Source: Phosphitispora fastidiosa (GTDB lineage Bacteria > Bacillota > Thermincolia > Thermincolales > UBA2595). Taken from it: DNA of 64,000 bases. Position 1 is the stretch's first letter. The number at the start of each line of letters is the position of its first letter. Below the pieces are notes generated by a model that was given only the letters and a program-made list of their open reading frames with translations, searched no databases and had not been told where the DNA came from. This document shows, piece after piece, positions 37,535 through 45,573 of the stretch. Both the position numbers and the translations under genes were made by a program. The stretch spans positions 53,153 to 117,152 of the forward strand of contig NZ_JAHHUL010000013.1 of assembly GCF_019008365.1 (NCBI RefSeq). The letters are read 5' to 3'.

Positions 37535-38677
37535 ATGGCAGAAAAATACGGATATCTAGGACCGGAGGGTACCTATTGTGAAGAAGCGCTTTCAGCTTAT
37601 CTGGGGGTCAGCAAAGAAAAGGCTGTACCTTACTCTGGAATTGACCGGGTTATTTTTGCATTATTGGCCGGCGAAATAACTTATGGCTTGGTTCCCCTGG
37701 AGAACTCCACAGAAGGGACTGTTAATATCACACTTGACCTGATGATGACAGCCCCGGAGTTAAAAATTACAGGTGAAATCATTATGCCCATCAGGCACAA
37801 CCTGCTGGCAAGGCCAGGTACAAAAAAAGAGGCTATTACAGCAGTAATTTCCCACTCCCAGGCATTAGCCCAATGCCGAAATTACCTTACAGAATACTTG
37901 CCACAGGCATCTGTCTATGAGGTTGGCAGTACGGCAGAAGCTGCCCGGGTAGCGGCCGGCCACGGGGACTGTGTTGCGGCAATCGGCAATGGAGCGGCAT
38001 CTGCAAGATATGGGCTGGAAATTATAGATAGAGACATCCATGACTGTAAGGAGAACTGTACCAGGTTTGCCATGCTCTCCAGACAGGAGAATCCGAATCC
38101 GCCATCGGCTGCCAAAATATCCCTGGTGGTTTCTATCACTGACAGGCCAGGCGGCCTGTACCAGGTTTTAAAAGAATTTGCTTTAAATAATATTAATCTG
38201 ACCAGGATTGAATCCAGACCGGCAAAAAGCCGGCTGGGTGATTACCTGTTTTTTATAGACTTGGCGGGTCATCTAGAAGACCCGGTAATTGTAGATTGTC
38301 TCCAGGCGGTAAAAGATATGTCATCATCCTTCAGGATACTTGGCTGCTACCCTGTATGGGAGAGCTCCGGCAGCGGCGGAAAAAGGTCCGCAGAGCGCCC
38401 GCTTCCTTCAGTTGATGAATTGAGGCAAAACATCGATATCATTGATTACCAGATTGTTGACCTGCTAGCCCAGAGAACACAGATGGTTTCTTTGATAGGC
38501 GGACTGAAACAGGGGATAAAGGCTGTAAGGGACAAGAAGCGGGAACAGGAAGTTTTGGAAAGAGTAAGGCAGAATGCGCATCGTAAGGGAGTTGACCCGA
38601 ACCTGATGGAACGGGTTTATAATATTCTGTTTGAGCATTTTGTTGATCTGCAGGTGAAGCAGCAGACCTGCCTGTGA
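37535..38677 (+). CDS. pheA: Bifunctional prephenate dehydratase-ACT-chorismate mutase
   Basis: 380 residues. Dehydratase domain 1-180 (YLGPEGTYCEEAL, PLENSTEGTVNITLD, CKENCTRFAML), ACT domain about 195-275 (RPGGLYQVLKEFALNNINLTRIESRP, the Phe-binding ESRP motif), then an AroQ-type chorismate mutase about 292-375 (IDIIDYQIVDLLAQRTQMVS). The Escherichia coli enzyme has the mutase first; here it is last. Together with aroF and the Phe T-box this unit commits chorismate to phenylpyruvate. Confidence 0.93.
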   Translation: MAEKYGYLGPEGTYCEEALSAYLGVSKEKAVPYSGIDRVIFALLAGEITYGLVPLENSTEGTVNITLDLMMTAPELKITGEIIMPIRHNLLARPGTKKEAITAVISHSQALAQCRNYLTEYLPQASVYEVGSTAEAARVAAGHGDCVAAIGNGAASARYGLEIIDRDIHDCKENCTRFAMLSRQENPNPPSAAKISLVVSITDRPGGLYQVLKEFALNNINLTRIESRPAKSRLGDYLFFIDLAGHLEDPVIVDCLQAVKDMSSSFRILGCYPVWESSGSGGKRSAERPLPSVDELRQNIDIIDYQIVDLLAQRTQMVSLIGGLKQGIKAVRDKKREQEVLERVRQNAHRKGVDPNLMERVYNILFEHFVDLQVKQQTCL

Positions 38678-38765
38678 AAGAATAACTTGTCCCCGGGGTC
38701 AAAAAAAGATGAATAACATGCACCCCCCTTCAATATATTTTATTAATGTGGGAGGGGGGTTGTTT

Positions 38766-39074
38766 ATGAGTGATATAATCTTTAAAGTCAGAAGATCAGG
38801 TTTGAAAGTACTTAATCGCATTATAGGCTTTTTTGAACTGGGACATGCCCGTGAAAGAGCGCACCGCCAGCAGCCAGAGCTTATAGATCAGGTTATAGAG
38901 GCTCACCGGGAATGGGCCCGTGCCCTGCAGAGCTTCAACTATCCTATTGAAGAGGATATGGTTGATTATGCCATTTATAATGTTAATGCGGCGGAAAAAA
39001 AATATGCCTACCTGATAAAAAAGGCCCGGAATGAAAAAATAGCCATGGATGTGCCTAAAAGCATGCTGGAATAG
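38766..39074 (+). CDS. yaaL: YaaL-family protein (DUF2508)
   Basis: 102 residues from ATG 38766 after GGAGGGGGG; the longer frame from 38709 is not needed. Helical and charged: QQPELIDQVIEAHREWARAL, MVDYAIYNVNAAEKKYAYLIKKAR. In Bacillus yaaL lies between recR and bofA; here aroF-pheA are inserted before it. The function is unknown. Confidence 0.82.
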   Translation: MSDIIFKVRRSGLKVLNRIIGFFELGHARERAHRQQPELIDQVIEAHREWARALQSFNYPIEEDMVDYAIYNVNAAEKKYAYLIKKARNEKIAMDVPKSMLE

Positions 39075-39131
39075 AGTCATTTGCGAAGAACCAAATAAAC
39101 CAGACTATAAACCTGATTGGGAGGTGATAAT

Positions 39132-39398
39132 ATGGACCTGAATATTGTTATGGCATTTGTTCTTGGACTGTTGCTGCTTTATCTGGTGGGAAGAGTGATG
39201 GTTGTCCCTATCAAACTGATTGTGAAACTGATTGTCAATGGAATAGTTGGGGGACTGGTCCTCTGGGTAGTAAATTACTTCGGGGCATTTTTGAATTTGC
39301 ATATACCCCTCAATCCGGTCACAGCCTTAACGGCTGGGTTTCTCGGCATTCCCGGAATCGTATTATTAATAGTAATTCAACAGATTATTGTGAAATGA
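39132..39398 (+). CDS. bofA: Pro-sigma-K processing inhibitor BofA
   Basis: 88 residues from ATG 39132 after GGGAGGTGATA; membrane helices near 5-24 and 30-50, and the conserved end NPVTALTAGFLGIPGIVLLI. BofA holds SpoIVFB inactive until the forespore signal. It marks the organism as an endospore former. Confidence 0.9.
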   Translation: MDLNIVMAFVLGLLLLYLVGRVMVVPIKLIVKLIVNGIVGGLVLWVVNYFGAFLNLHIPLNPVTALTAGFLGIPGIVLLIVIQQIIVK

Positions 39399-39441
39399 TG
39401 AGAAATTTGTAGGTTACTTGCCGAAAACGGAATAATTTAGC

Positions 39442-39470
39442 TTGACTACGACAAACCCATTTAGTATACT
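39442..39470 (+). promoter_or_regulatory. Sigma-A promoter of the oxidoreductase operon
   Basis: TTGACT (39442-39447), 17-bp spacer, TATACT (39465-39470). Confidence 0.75.
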
Positions 39471-39476
39471 ATTATT

Positions 39477-39550
39477 TATGAAGGCTTAGGGGCGATTCAA
39501 TTTTTGCTGATTGAACCTGCTTCAGGTACAAGCTTTTATTTTTTTATCAT
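39477..39550 (+). promoter_or_regulatory. Leader with hairpins and T run
   Basis: TTCAAT/ATTGAA hairpin (about 39497-39515) then GCTT-CAGGTAC-AAGC (39519-39533) and a T-rich tract. It could attenuate the operon. I do not recognise a known riboswitch. Confidence 0.35.
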
Positions 39551-39627
39551 AAAGTAAGTTCTTTTTTCTCTGATAATTTTGTTTTAAATTATATATAATA
39601 AGAAGAAATAGGTTTGGGGGGATCCCC

Positions 39628-40293
39628 ATAGAGGACAGAATTTTAGAAGCCTATATTGGTGAATATGCCAGTGGTAAAAGCGAAATTGCTATTAATAGGG
39701 CGATAGAATTACATAATACCGGACGTAGAGTTACCATTACCGACCTTGATCTTGTGGAACCGTTTTATACACTCCGCCCAATCAGAAAAAAGCTTTTGGA
39801 AACAGGGGTTGATGTGGTTGCCTGGGAAACCAGTGAAACCATGGGACTGGGAGAAGCGGGGAGCACCCTTAAACCCGAAATGCGCTGGGTGCTCAGAAGA
39901 CCGGGGGATATCATTCTTGATATTGGATATGGTGTTGAAGGGGTCAAGATACTTAACCTTATTGAAGGAGCTTTCGAATCAGATCTTAAGATCTATGTGG
40001 TCCTCAACGTGGGAAGGCCGATGACCGCTTCTGTTGATGATATTGTAGACTACGTCAGGGATCTGGGACCGGTAGACGGTCTGGTCAATAACTCCCACTT
40101 GGGCAGTGAAACAACTATAGATTTTGTCCAGGATGGCTCACGGATTGTTTCCGCCGCCGCAGAGATACTTGATCTTCCGGTTATCGCCACCTATATGGAC
40201 ATCAGGTTTAAAAATGAGGTAACCGGTACAGCGGATTATCTGGGCAATCCAATTCGTTTTCTGACCCGCTATATGGAAGATGCGTTTTGGTAA
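39628..40293 (+). CDS. P-loop nucleotide-binding protein with no usual start codon
   Basis: About 221 residues. The frame is open from 39574 and its N terminus contains a P loop (EAYIGEYASGKSEIAINRA), so translation must start before 39640; yet no ATG, GTG or TTG occurs there. ATA 39628 lies at suitable spacing after GGGGGG. The first usual codon, GTG 39754, would delete the P loop. Later motifs: TITDLDLVEPFYTLRP and DIILDIGYGVEG, as in MinD/CobQ-like ATPases. It precedes the oxidoreductase genes and may help assemble or regulate the complex (inference). Confidence 0.7.
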   Translation: MEDRILEAYIGEYASGKSEIAINRAIELHNTGRRVTITDLDLVEPFYTLRPIRKKLLETGVDVVAWETSETMGLGEAGSTLKPEMRWVLRRPGDIILDIGYGVEGVKILNLIEGAFESDLKIYVVLNVGRPMTASVDDIVDYVRDLGPVDGLVNNSHLGSETTIDFVQDGSRIVSAAAEILDLPVIATYMDIRFKNEVTGTADYLGNPIRFLTRYMEDAFW

Positions 40294-40356
40294 AAGAAAG
40301 GATTTCCCATTTATAATAAAATATAGGTTTTTTAACTTCAGGAGGTGTTAATTCTA

Positions 40357-41439
40357 ATGTCCGAAAAGCCCATCCAGGGAGAGAAACGAGTCTTTATGAC
40401 CGGTAACGAAGTTGTTGCCTGGGCTGCCCTGGCTGCTAAAGCCGACATAATGTACGGGTACCCGATCACACCACAAAATGAGATTATGCATTACTGGACA
40501 CGGATGGCGCCCAAATTTGGGAGGAAATTTTTGCAGACTGAAGATGAATTGTCTGCCGGTTTTACAACTTTGGGGGGAGTTCTTTCAGGGCGAAAAGCTT
40601 TTACGGCTACTGCCGGACCGGGTAATACACTGATGCAGGAACCACTGTCTATGGCTGAAATGATGCGCATTCCGTCTGTGGTAGTTATCCAGCAGAGAGG
40701 GGGGCCCTCAACTGCTACTGTTATTTACTCTCAGCAGGAAGTCACCATGACCACCTTTGGGGGTAACGGGGAAGGTTTCAGGATTGTATATTCTACTTCA
40801 ACCCACCAGGAATTGTTTGATTATACCATCAAGGCATTTAACACAGCCTGGAAATACCGGTTCCCGACCTTTGTGCTGGCTGATGGATACCAAGCAAAAA
40901 TGCGTGAATCACTTAAAATTTATGACCCTGAAGAAAAGGGCATTGAATTGATCCAGCCTGAGGCTACCATTGGAAAGCCTGTGGCGGATGGCAAAAAAGA
41001 ACCCGTGCATGTAAGGAACACATATAACACCGAGGAAGAATTGCTTGAGGTTCTTACCGGATATATGGAAGAATACCAGAAATGTGCACCGGAGATTGAG
41101 GAATATCAGGAATTTGACTGTGATGATGCTGATATTGTTGTTGTCAGCCACGGCGTTGTTGCCAGGGCAGCCAAAGAAGCTGTACAGGAACTGCGCCGGG
41201 AGGGGCTGAAAGCCGGTTTCTTCAGACCGGTGACACTGCGTCCTTTCCCCGCTGACCAGTTAAGGTCAGTTGCTGATAAGACAAAAACCCTGTTGTTTGT
41301 TGAATCCGCATTTGGACAAATGGCCAAACTGGCCAAAGAAAGCATCTTTGGTTCTACCGTAAATGTGGAAAACCTCTTTAAACCTGGTGTTGGAATTACC
41401 TCAGAAGAAATAGTTACTAAAGTTAAAGGCTTGCTTTAG
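40357..41439 (+). CDS. korA: 2-oxoacid:ferredoxin oxidoreductase, alpha subunit
   Basis: 360 residues from ATG 40357 after CAGGAGGTG. Signatures: MTGNEVVAWAALAAKADIMYGYPITPQNEI, TEDELSAGFTTLGGVLSGRKAFTATAGPG, and FRPVTLRPFP near the C terminus. With beta, gamma and ferredoxin subunits downstream it forms a four-subunit enzyme that oxidatively decarboxylates a 2-oxoacid to acyl-CoA and reduces ferredoxin, or runs in reverse. 2-Oxoglutarate is the best guess; other 2-oxoacids are possible. Confidence 0.85.
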   Translation: MSEKPIQGEKRVFMTGNEVVAWAALAAKADIMYGYPITPQNEIMHYWTRMAPKFGRKFLQTEDELSAGFTTLGGVLSGRKAFTATAGPGNTLMQEPLSMAEMMRIPSVVVIQQRGGPSTATVIYSQQEVTMTTFGGNGEGFRIVYSTSTHQELFDYTIKAFNTAWKYRFPTFVLADGYQAKMRESLKIYDPEEKGIELIQPEATIGKPVADGKKEPVHVRNTYNTEEELLEVLTGYMEEYQKCAPEIEEYQEFDCDDADIVVVSHGVVARAAKEAVQELRREGLKAGFFRPVTLRPFPADQLRSVADKTKTLLFVESAFGQMAKLAKESIFGSTVNVENLFKPGVGITSEEIVTKVKGLL

Positions 41440-41451
41440 GGAAGGGAGGCA

Positions 41452-42213
41452 ATGGCGAAAATGAGTACGTTACCACAGATGCCCAAAAGTTGGCGTCTTG
41501 AATCTAAACCCCACAAATTCTGCCCGGGATGCGGGCATGGCTTGGTACTGAAGGCCCTTGGCGAGGCTATTGACGAACTGGGAATCCAGGATAAGATTGC
41601 CTTTGGCTGTGATATCGGCTGTTCCCTGCTGGCCTGGGACTTTTTCAATGTAGATACTGTACAGACACACCACGGCAGAACCACTCCGGTTATGACAGGT
41701 GTTAAGAGGGCTAATCCCGATATTATATGTATCGCATACATGGGAGATGGAGGCGGTTATGCCATTGGATCCCAACACTTAGTTAATGCGGCTGCGAGGA
41801 ATGAGAAAATCACCGCTATTCTTGTCAATAACTGCAATTACGCTATGACCGGCGGCCAGATGGCGCCAACAACACTACCGGGAATGAAAACTGAAACCAC
41901 CCCTTACGGCAGGGATGTGGAACAGTCAGGATATCCTACCCAGGGGCCGGAAATGGTAGCGGCAATTACCCGGGAAGGCTCCTATGTAGCCAGGGGAACG
42001 ATTGCCAATCTTAAACAGCTTAAGAGTTACCTGAAAAAGGCCCTGGAAAACCAGATGGCCGGAAACGGTTTTTCTTTTGTGGAGTCACTGGCCAGCTGTC
42101 CCACTAACTGGAGGACTAATGCCAAGGATACATGGGCGTTTGTTGAACAGGAAATGCCAAAGTATTTTAAAGTAGGAGAACTAAAGAACCCTGCTGAGAA
42201 GGGGGACGAATAA
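41452..42213 (+). CDS. korB: 2-oxoacid:ferredoxin oxidoreductase, beta subunit (TPP-binding)
   Basis: 253 residues. HKFCPGCGHGLVLKAL (cysteine pair for a cluster), FGCDIGCSLLAWDF, and TPP motif YMGDGGGYAIGSQHLVNAAARN with NNCNYAMTGGQMAPTT. Full length for the short beta subunit. GGGAGG precedes ATG 41452; it ends two bases before the gamma gene. Confidence 0.9.
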   Translation: MAKMSTLPQMPKSWRLESKPHKFCPGCGHGLVLKALGEAIDELGIQDKIAFGCDIGCSLLAWDFFNVDTVQTHHGRTTPVMTGVKRANPDIICIAYMGDGGGYAIGSQHLVNAAARNEKITAILVNNCNYAMTGGQMAPTTLPGMKTETTPYGRDVEQSGYPTQGPEMVAAITREGSYVARGTIANLKQLKSYLKKALENQMAGNGFSFVESLASCPTNWRTNAKDTWAFVEQEMPKYFKVGELKNPAEKGDE

Positions 42214-42215
42214 TC

Positions 42216-42782
42216 ATGGCAAAAGCAGTCAAAATTGCCTTGGCCGGGGAAGGTGGACAAGGTGTTCAATCAGTAGCTCAAATAATTGCTGAAGCAGCTA
42301 ATGAAGAAGGAAGGGAAGCGCTCTATATACCGAACTTCGGGGTTGAACAGAGGGGCGGGGTTTCCGTGGCGTTTCTTCAGATAGGAGACGAAAGGATTGG
42401 GTCTCCCAAGTTTCAGACAGCGGATATAGTTGTTGCTCTGAGTGACCGTGCAGTCAGAAGGACCAGTCAGTACGTTGACGGCAATACCACTTTTGTTTAT
42501 GACAGCTCCATCCAAGGAGTAGAAAACGATATCCCCCGAAATGCGGGACGTATCTTAGCGATTCCTGCTGTGGAAACATCAAGATCCGAGCTGCATCCGC
42601 GCGTATTTAATATCATAATCATGGGGGCTGTCATTAAGGCTACAAATGTTGTTTCCGAAGACCAGGCTCGGGCTGCCATTGAAAAGAAACTCGGGTATAA
42701 GTTTGAACAGAACCCCAAACTGAGGGAGCTTAACTTTAAGGCTATTGCCCGGGGGATGGAACTTGTGGAAAAGGCCCAATAA
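42216..42782 (+). CDS. korC: 2-oxoacid:ferredoxin oxidoreductase, gamma subunit
   Basis: 188 residues: ALAGEGGQGVQSVAQIIAEAA and GVEQRGGVSVAFLQIGDERIGSP are the gamma-domain signatures; a C-terminal helix closes the domain. ATG 42216 lies two bases past the beta stop. Confidence 0.88.
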   Translation: MAKAVKIALAGEGGQGVQSVAQIIAEAANEEGREALYIPNFGVEQRGGVSVAFLQIGDERIGSPKFQTADIVVALSDRAVRRTSQYVDGNTTFVYDSSIQGVENDIPRNAGRILAIPAVETSRSELHPRVFNIIIMGAVIKATNVVSEDQARAAIEKKLGYKFEQNPKLRELNFKAIARGMELVEKAQ

Positions 42783-42798
42783 CAAGGAGGTAAGTACT

Positions 42799-43044
42799 GT
42801 GAACGTTTTATTGAAGACCTTCTCTCATGAAGGAGAAAAAGGTTCCTGGACTGTTTTCCCCGGATTGTGCAAGGGTTGTGGGCTTTGTATTGAGAAGTGT
42901 CCTAAAGACTGTCTGAAGTGGTCAGATCAGCTGGGCGTATATGGGACGCCGACAATCCAACCTGATATGAATCAGTGTATCGCCTGCGGAATCTGTGCAA
43001 ATGTATGCCCGGACTGTGCGATTACGGTGGAAAAAAATAAATAA
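42799..43044 (+). CDS. korD: 2-oxoacid:ferredoxin oxidoreductase, ferredoxin (delta) subunit
   Basis: 81 residues from GTG 42799, placed after AACAAGGAGG. Two 4Fe-4S motifs: CKGCGLCIEKCPKDC and CIACGICANVCPDC. It transfers electrons from the TPP centre to soluble ferredoxin. The subunit order A-B-C-D is compact. The palindromic element at 43050 follows at once. Confidence 0.9.
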   Translation: MNVLLKTFSHEGEKGSWTVFPGLCKGCGLCIEKCPKDCLKWSDQLGVYGTPTIQPDMNQCIACGICANVCPDCAITVEKNK

Positions 43045-43049
43045 GTAGC

Positions 43050-43293
43050 GTCTAAAAACGACAAGAAGCTACTAATGGATATGGGTAGATGAATTCCTGC
43101 GGCGGGGCCCCCAATCCGTTACCGAAGCCCCGGCCTTTTAGAAAGGCCGGGGCTTCGACGGATCGGGGGGACCCCCAGACGTCTCCGCCGGCATCCACTC
43201 CCGCTTCGCGGGTCGTGGGCCGGACGGACGACAGACACCGCCTTCCGGAACACATCTACCCATATCTTCATTAGCTCGCCCACGTTTTTAGAC
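43050..43293. repeat. 244-bp GC-rich palindromic element
   Basis: Terminal repeats GTCTAAAAACG (43050-43060) and CGTTTTTAGAC (43283-43293). Next inside, 43067-43091 is complementary to 43253-43276 with few mismatches. The core is strikingly GC-rich and contains GAAGCCCCGGCCTTT/AAAGGCCGGGGCTTC around 43134. No convincing gene; both strands are open by chance through GC bias. It may be a non-autonomous transposable element, and it would also terminate the kor transcript. Confidence 0.7.
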
Positions 43294-43327
43294 CTTGCCT
43301 TATTATAAGTGGAAAACGGAGGATAAT

Positions 43328-44149
43328 ATGGAAGTTTATGCGCTGGTAGGGCCCAGCGGCACCGGCAAAAGCCATCGGGCTGCTTTTGTTGCCGGGGAGC
43401 ACGGGGTTGATGTCATAATTGATGATGGCTTGATAATTAAAGGAAGCAATATATTGGGAGGGGTTTCGGCAAAAAGCCGGAGTACAATGCTGGGTGCGGT
43501 GAGGACTGCGCTGTTTACCGATGCTGATCATGCAGGTAAGGCAATTGAGTTATTAAAGAATCTGCAGCCGGCAAAAGTATTGATCCTGGGGACCTCAGCA
43601 GAAATGGTAAGAAAGATTGCTAACAGGTTGGAACTGCCCGAACCAATGAGAACAATAACAATTGAGGATATTGCTACTGAAAAGGATATAAAAGTTGCCC
43701 GGTATATGCGTAACACTTATGGTAAACATATTATTCCTGCCCCCACTGCCGAAGTCAGGAAGAGCTTTTCCGGGCTTTTGCTGGATCCGGTCCATGTTTT
43801 GCTAAGATTAAAAAACAGGCCTAAACCCAAAAAGGCCGTAGAAAAAACCCTGGTCAGGCCGACTTATTTCCGGCTTGGTAAGATCAGTATCGCAGATAAT
43901 GTCATTGATATGCTGATAAAGAAAACAGTCCGGGAATCGGGGGTTCCGGTAAAGGTAGGCAAGGCGCTGGTAAAACAGGGCGAGGGTGGGGTGCGCATTA
44001 ACCTTACAGTTCAGGTGACATACGGAATTAATATACACCAGATGCTGAGGCAGGTTCAGGAATTGTTGAAAAACCGGATCGAGTACTTAACCGGACTACA
44101 ATTATTAACTATTGATATTATCGTTAGTAAAGTTGATACCGGGGAATAA
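43328..44149 (+). CDS. P-loop ATPase fused to an Asp23/Gls24 domain
   Basis: 273 residues from ATG 43328 after AAACGGAGG. The N terminus has Walker A LVGPSGTGKSHRAAFVA and an adenylate-kinase-like arrangement to about 150; a basic linker (RPKPKKAVEKTLVR) leads to a C-terminal Asp23/Gls24 domain (about 170-270, FRLGKISIADNVIDMLIKKT, NLTVQVTYGINIHQ). Asp23/Gls24 proteins coat the inner face of the Gram-positive membrane under envelope stress. Function unknown; the fusion suggests ATP-dependent action at the envelope. Confidence 0.75.
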   Translation: MEVYALVGPSGTGKSHRAAFVAGEHGVDVIIDDGLIIKGSNILGGVSAKSRSTMLGAVRTALFTDADHAGKAIELLKNLQPAKVLILGTSAEMVRKIANRLELPEPMRTITIEDIATEKDIKVARYMRNTYGKHIIPAPTAEVRKSFSGLLLDPVHVLLRLKNRPKPKKAVEKTLVRPTYFRLGKISIADNVIDMLIKKTVRESGVPVKVGKALVKQGEGGVRINLTVQVTYGINIHQMLRQVQELLKNRIEYLTGLQLLTIDIIVSKVDTGE

Positions 44150-44216
44150 TTTGTATCAGTGTGTAACAAGGGCGGCATGGTAACAGACGTGCCGTCACTT
44201 TTTATACCTCAATTCA

Positions 44217-44273
44217 TGCAAAACAATGCAGGACGTGCAAGATAATGCAGGGGAAAGCCTGCAAAACAATGCA
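44217..44273 (+). promoter_or_regulatory. Phased TGCA array (possible upstream activator site)
   Basis: TGCA occurs at 44217, 44227, 44236, 44246, 44260 and 44270, mostly 9-10 bp apart. TGCAAAACAATGCA is repeated exactly at 44217-44230 and 44260-44273. It lies about 100-150 bp upstream of the sigma-54 promoter, the normal place for an enhancer-binding protein. Confidence 0.6.
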
Positions 44274-44369
44274 AGCTGACGGTTCGCCGAATAACCGGTT
44301 TTCAACTGGAAGATAAATTTTAACCACTAAATGAAAAAAAACAGCCATGTAATATTTTTCTTTTTCTTC

Positions 44370-44385
44370 TGGCATATAAGTTGCT
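44370..44385 (+). promoter_or_regulatory. Sigma-54 promoter of the sucC operon
   Basis: TGGCATATAAGTTGCT has GG (-24) and GC (-12) separated by exactly 10 bases and matches the TGGCAY-N5-TTGCW consensus. Transcription should start near 44396, about 50 bases before sucC. Confidence 0.8.
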
Positions 44386-44447
44386 TTATTATTTATTTGA
44401 GTATTCCTGAAGAACTGCTGAAATGTTGGAAAGGAGTCCCTGACAAA

Positions 44448-45560
44448 ATGAAACTGTTTGAATACATGGGAAAAGAAATTTTTGCTCAAAACGGTATTAA
44501 AGTACCGCCGGGGAAAGTGGCGGCAGGTCCGGATGAGGCCTCAGCAATTGCCGCAGGAATGGGAGAAGTGGTGCTTAAGTCTCAGGTCTTATCTGGAGGA
44601 AGAGGCAAGGCAGGGGGGATTAAATTCGCCGACTCTCCGGGTGAAGCGTATAAATTGGCGGCAGAGCTTTTCGGAACAGAGCTGCAGGGCTTCAAAACAG
44701 AAACCCTGCTGGTGGAAAAAAAGATTAGGATTGATAAGGAATTATACCTTTCCATAACTCTTGACGGGAGCGCCAGGAAGCCTGTGCTGATAGCTTCAGT
44801 CAGTGGCGGGGTGGACATTGAGGCAGTTCCTGAAGAAAAAATAGTAAAAAAGCACATAGACCCGGAAGTGGGAGTAATGCCGCATTTTTGCCGGGAGGTT
44901 GTCTGCAGGCTGGGACTGACCGGCAGTTTGGCCAAACAGGGAGCAGACCTGATAACAAAGCTCTATCAGGTATTCAAGAAGTATGACTGCGAGCTGGTAG
45001 AGATAAATCCACTGGTCATCAGTGGAGATGAACTGATTGCTGCAGATTCCAAGATGAACATAGACGATGAAGCCTGGTTCCGGTATCCGGCAGGGACACC
45101 TGCTGTGGAAGAGCGTACAGCCCTGGAGAAAAAAGCCCACGAGATAGGCATTTCTTATGTAGAACTGGAGGGGAACATTGCTGTAATGGCCAACGGGGCA
45201 GGAATCACAATGGCAACACTTGATATCATAGAGCACTTTGGCGGAAAACCCTGCAATTTTATGGATGCCGGGGGCGGTGCAGATTCCGGAGCTACTGCTC
45301 AGGCTATAGAAATACTTATTTCGACTAAGCCTAAAGTAATCCTGGTCAATATATTTGGCGGTATTACCAGGTGTGATGAGGTTGCCAGGGCTTTTGTCAG
45401 AGTGAAAGAAGGTGCCGGCATTCCGGTTCCCGTGGTCATCAGGCTGAGTGGAACCAACGAAGCAGAGGGCATTGCCATACTAAAGGGAATTGGAATCGAA
45501 AGTTACAGTGATATCAGGGAAGCGGCAGCAAAGGCTGTTGAAATCGCGGCAGTATTTTAA
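44448..45560 (+). CDS. sucC: Succinyl-CoA synthetase, beta subunit
   Basis: Interconverts succinyl-CoA and succinate with ADP/ATP phosphorylation. 370 residues from ATG 44448 (MKLFEYMGKEIFAQNGIKVP) after GAAAGGAG; the longer frame begins upstream of the sigma-54 start site and is rejected. ATP-grasp domain (LKSQVLSGGRGKAGGIK), NPLVISG, and the CoA-ligase part with GGGADSGATAQAIE and NIFGGITRCDEVA. First gene of the propionate/succinate operon; in propionate oxidation it is the ATP-forming step. Confidence 0.95.
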   Translation: MKLFEYMGKEIFAQNGIKVPPGKVAAGPDEASAIAAGMGEVVLKSQVLSGGRGKAGGIKFADSPGEAYKLAAELFGTELQGFKTETLLVEKKIRIDKELYLSITLDGSARKPVLIASVSGGVDIEAVPEEKIVKKHIDPEVGVMPHFCREVVCRLGLTGSLAKQGADLITKLYQVFKKYDCELVEINPLVISGDELIAADSKMNIDDEAWFRYPAGTPAVEERTALEKKAHEIGISYVELEGNIAVMANGAGITMATLDIIEHFGGKPCNFMDAGGGADSGATAQAIEILISTKPKVILVNIFGGITRCDEVARAFVRVKEGAGIPVPVVIRLSGTNEAEGIAILKGIGIESYSDIREAAAKAVEIAAVF

Positions 45561-45573
45561 GGGGGTAAATATT

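Noticed and set aside
39497..39533. Fluoride-type riboswitch in the kor leader
   Set aside because: GCTGAT and GGCGAT pieces resemble the consensus, but the pseudoknot pairing and downstream gene type do not fit.
43089..43255. Overlapping open frames on both strands in the GC-rich element
   Set aside because: They arise from palindromic GC-rich DNA and lack ribosome sites and coding character.
44216..44275. CRISPR-like array
   Set aside because: The repeated unit is only 4-14 bp with no spacer structure; it fits a transcription-factor site.
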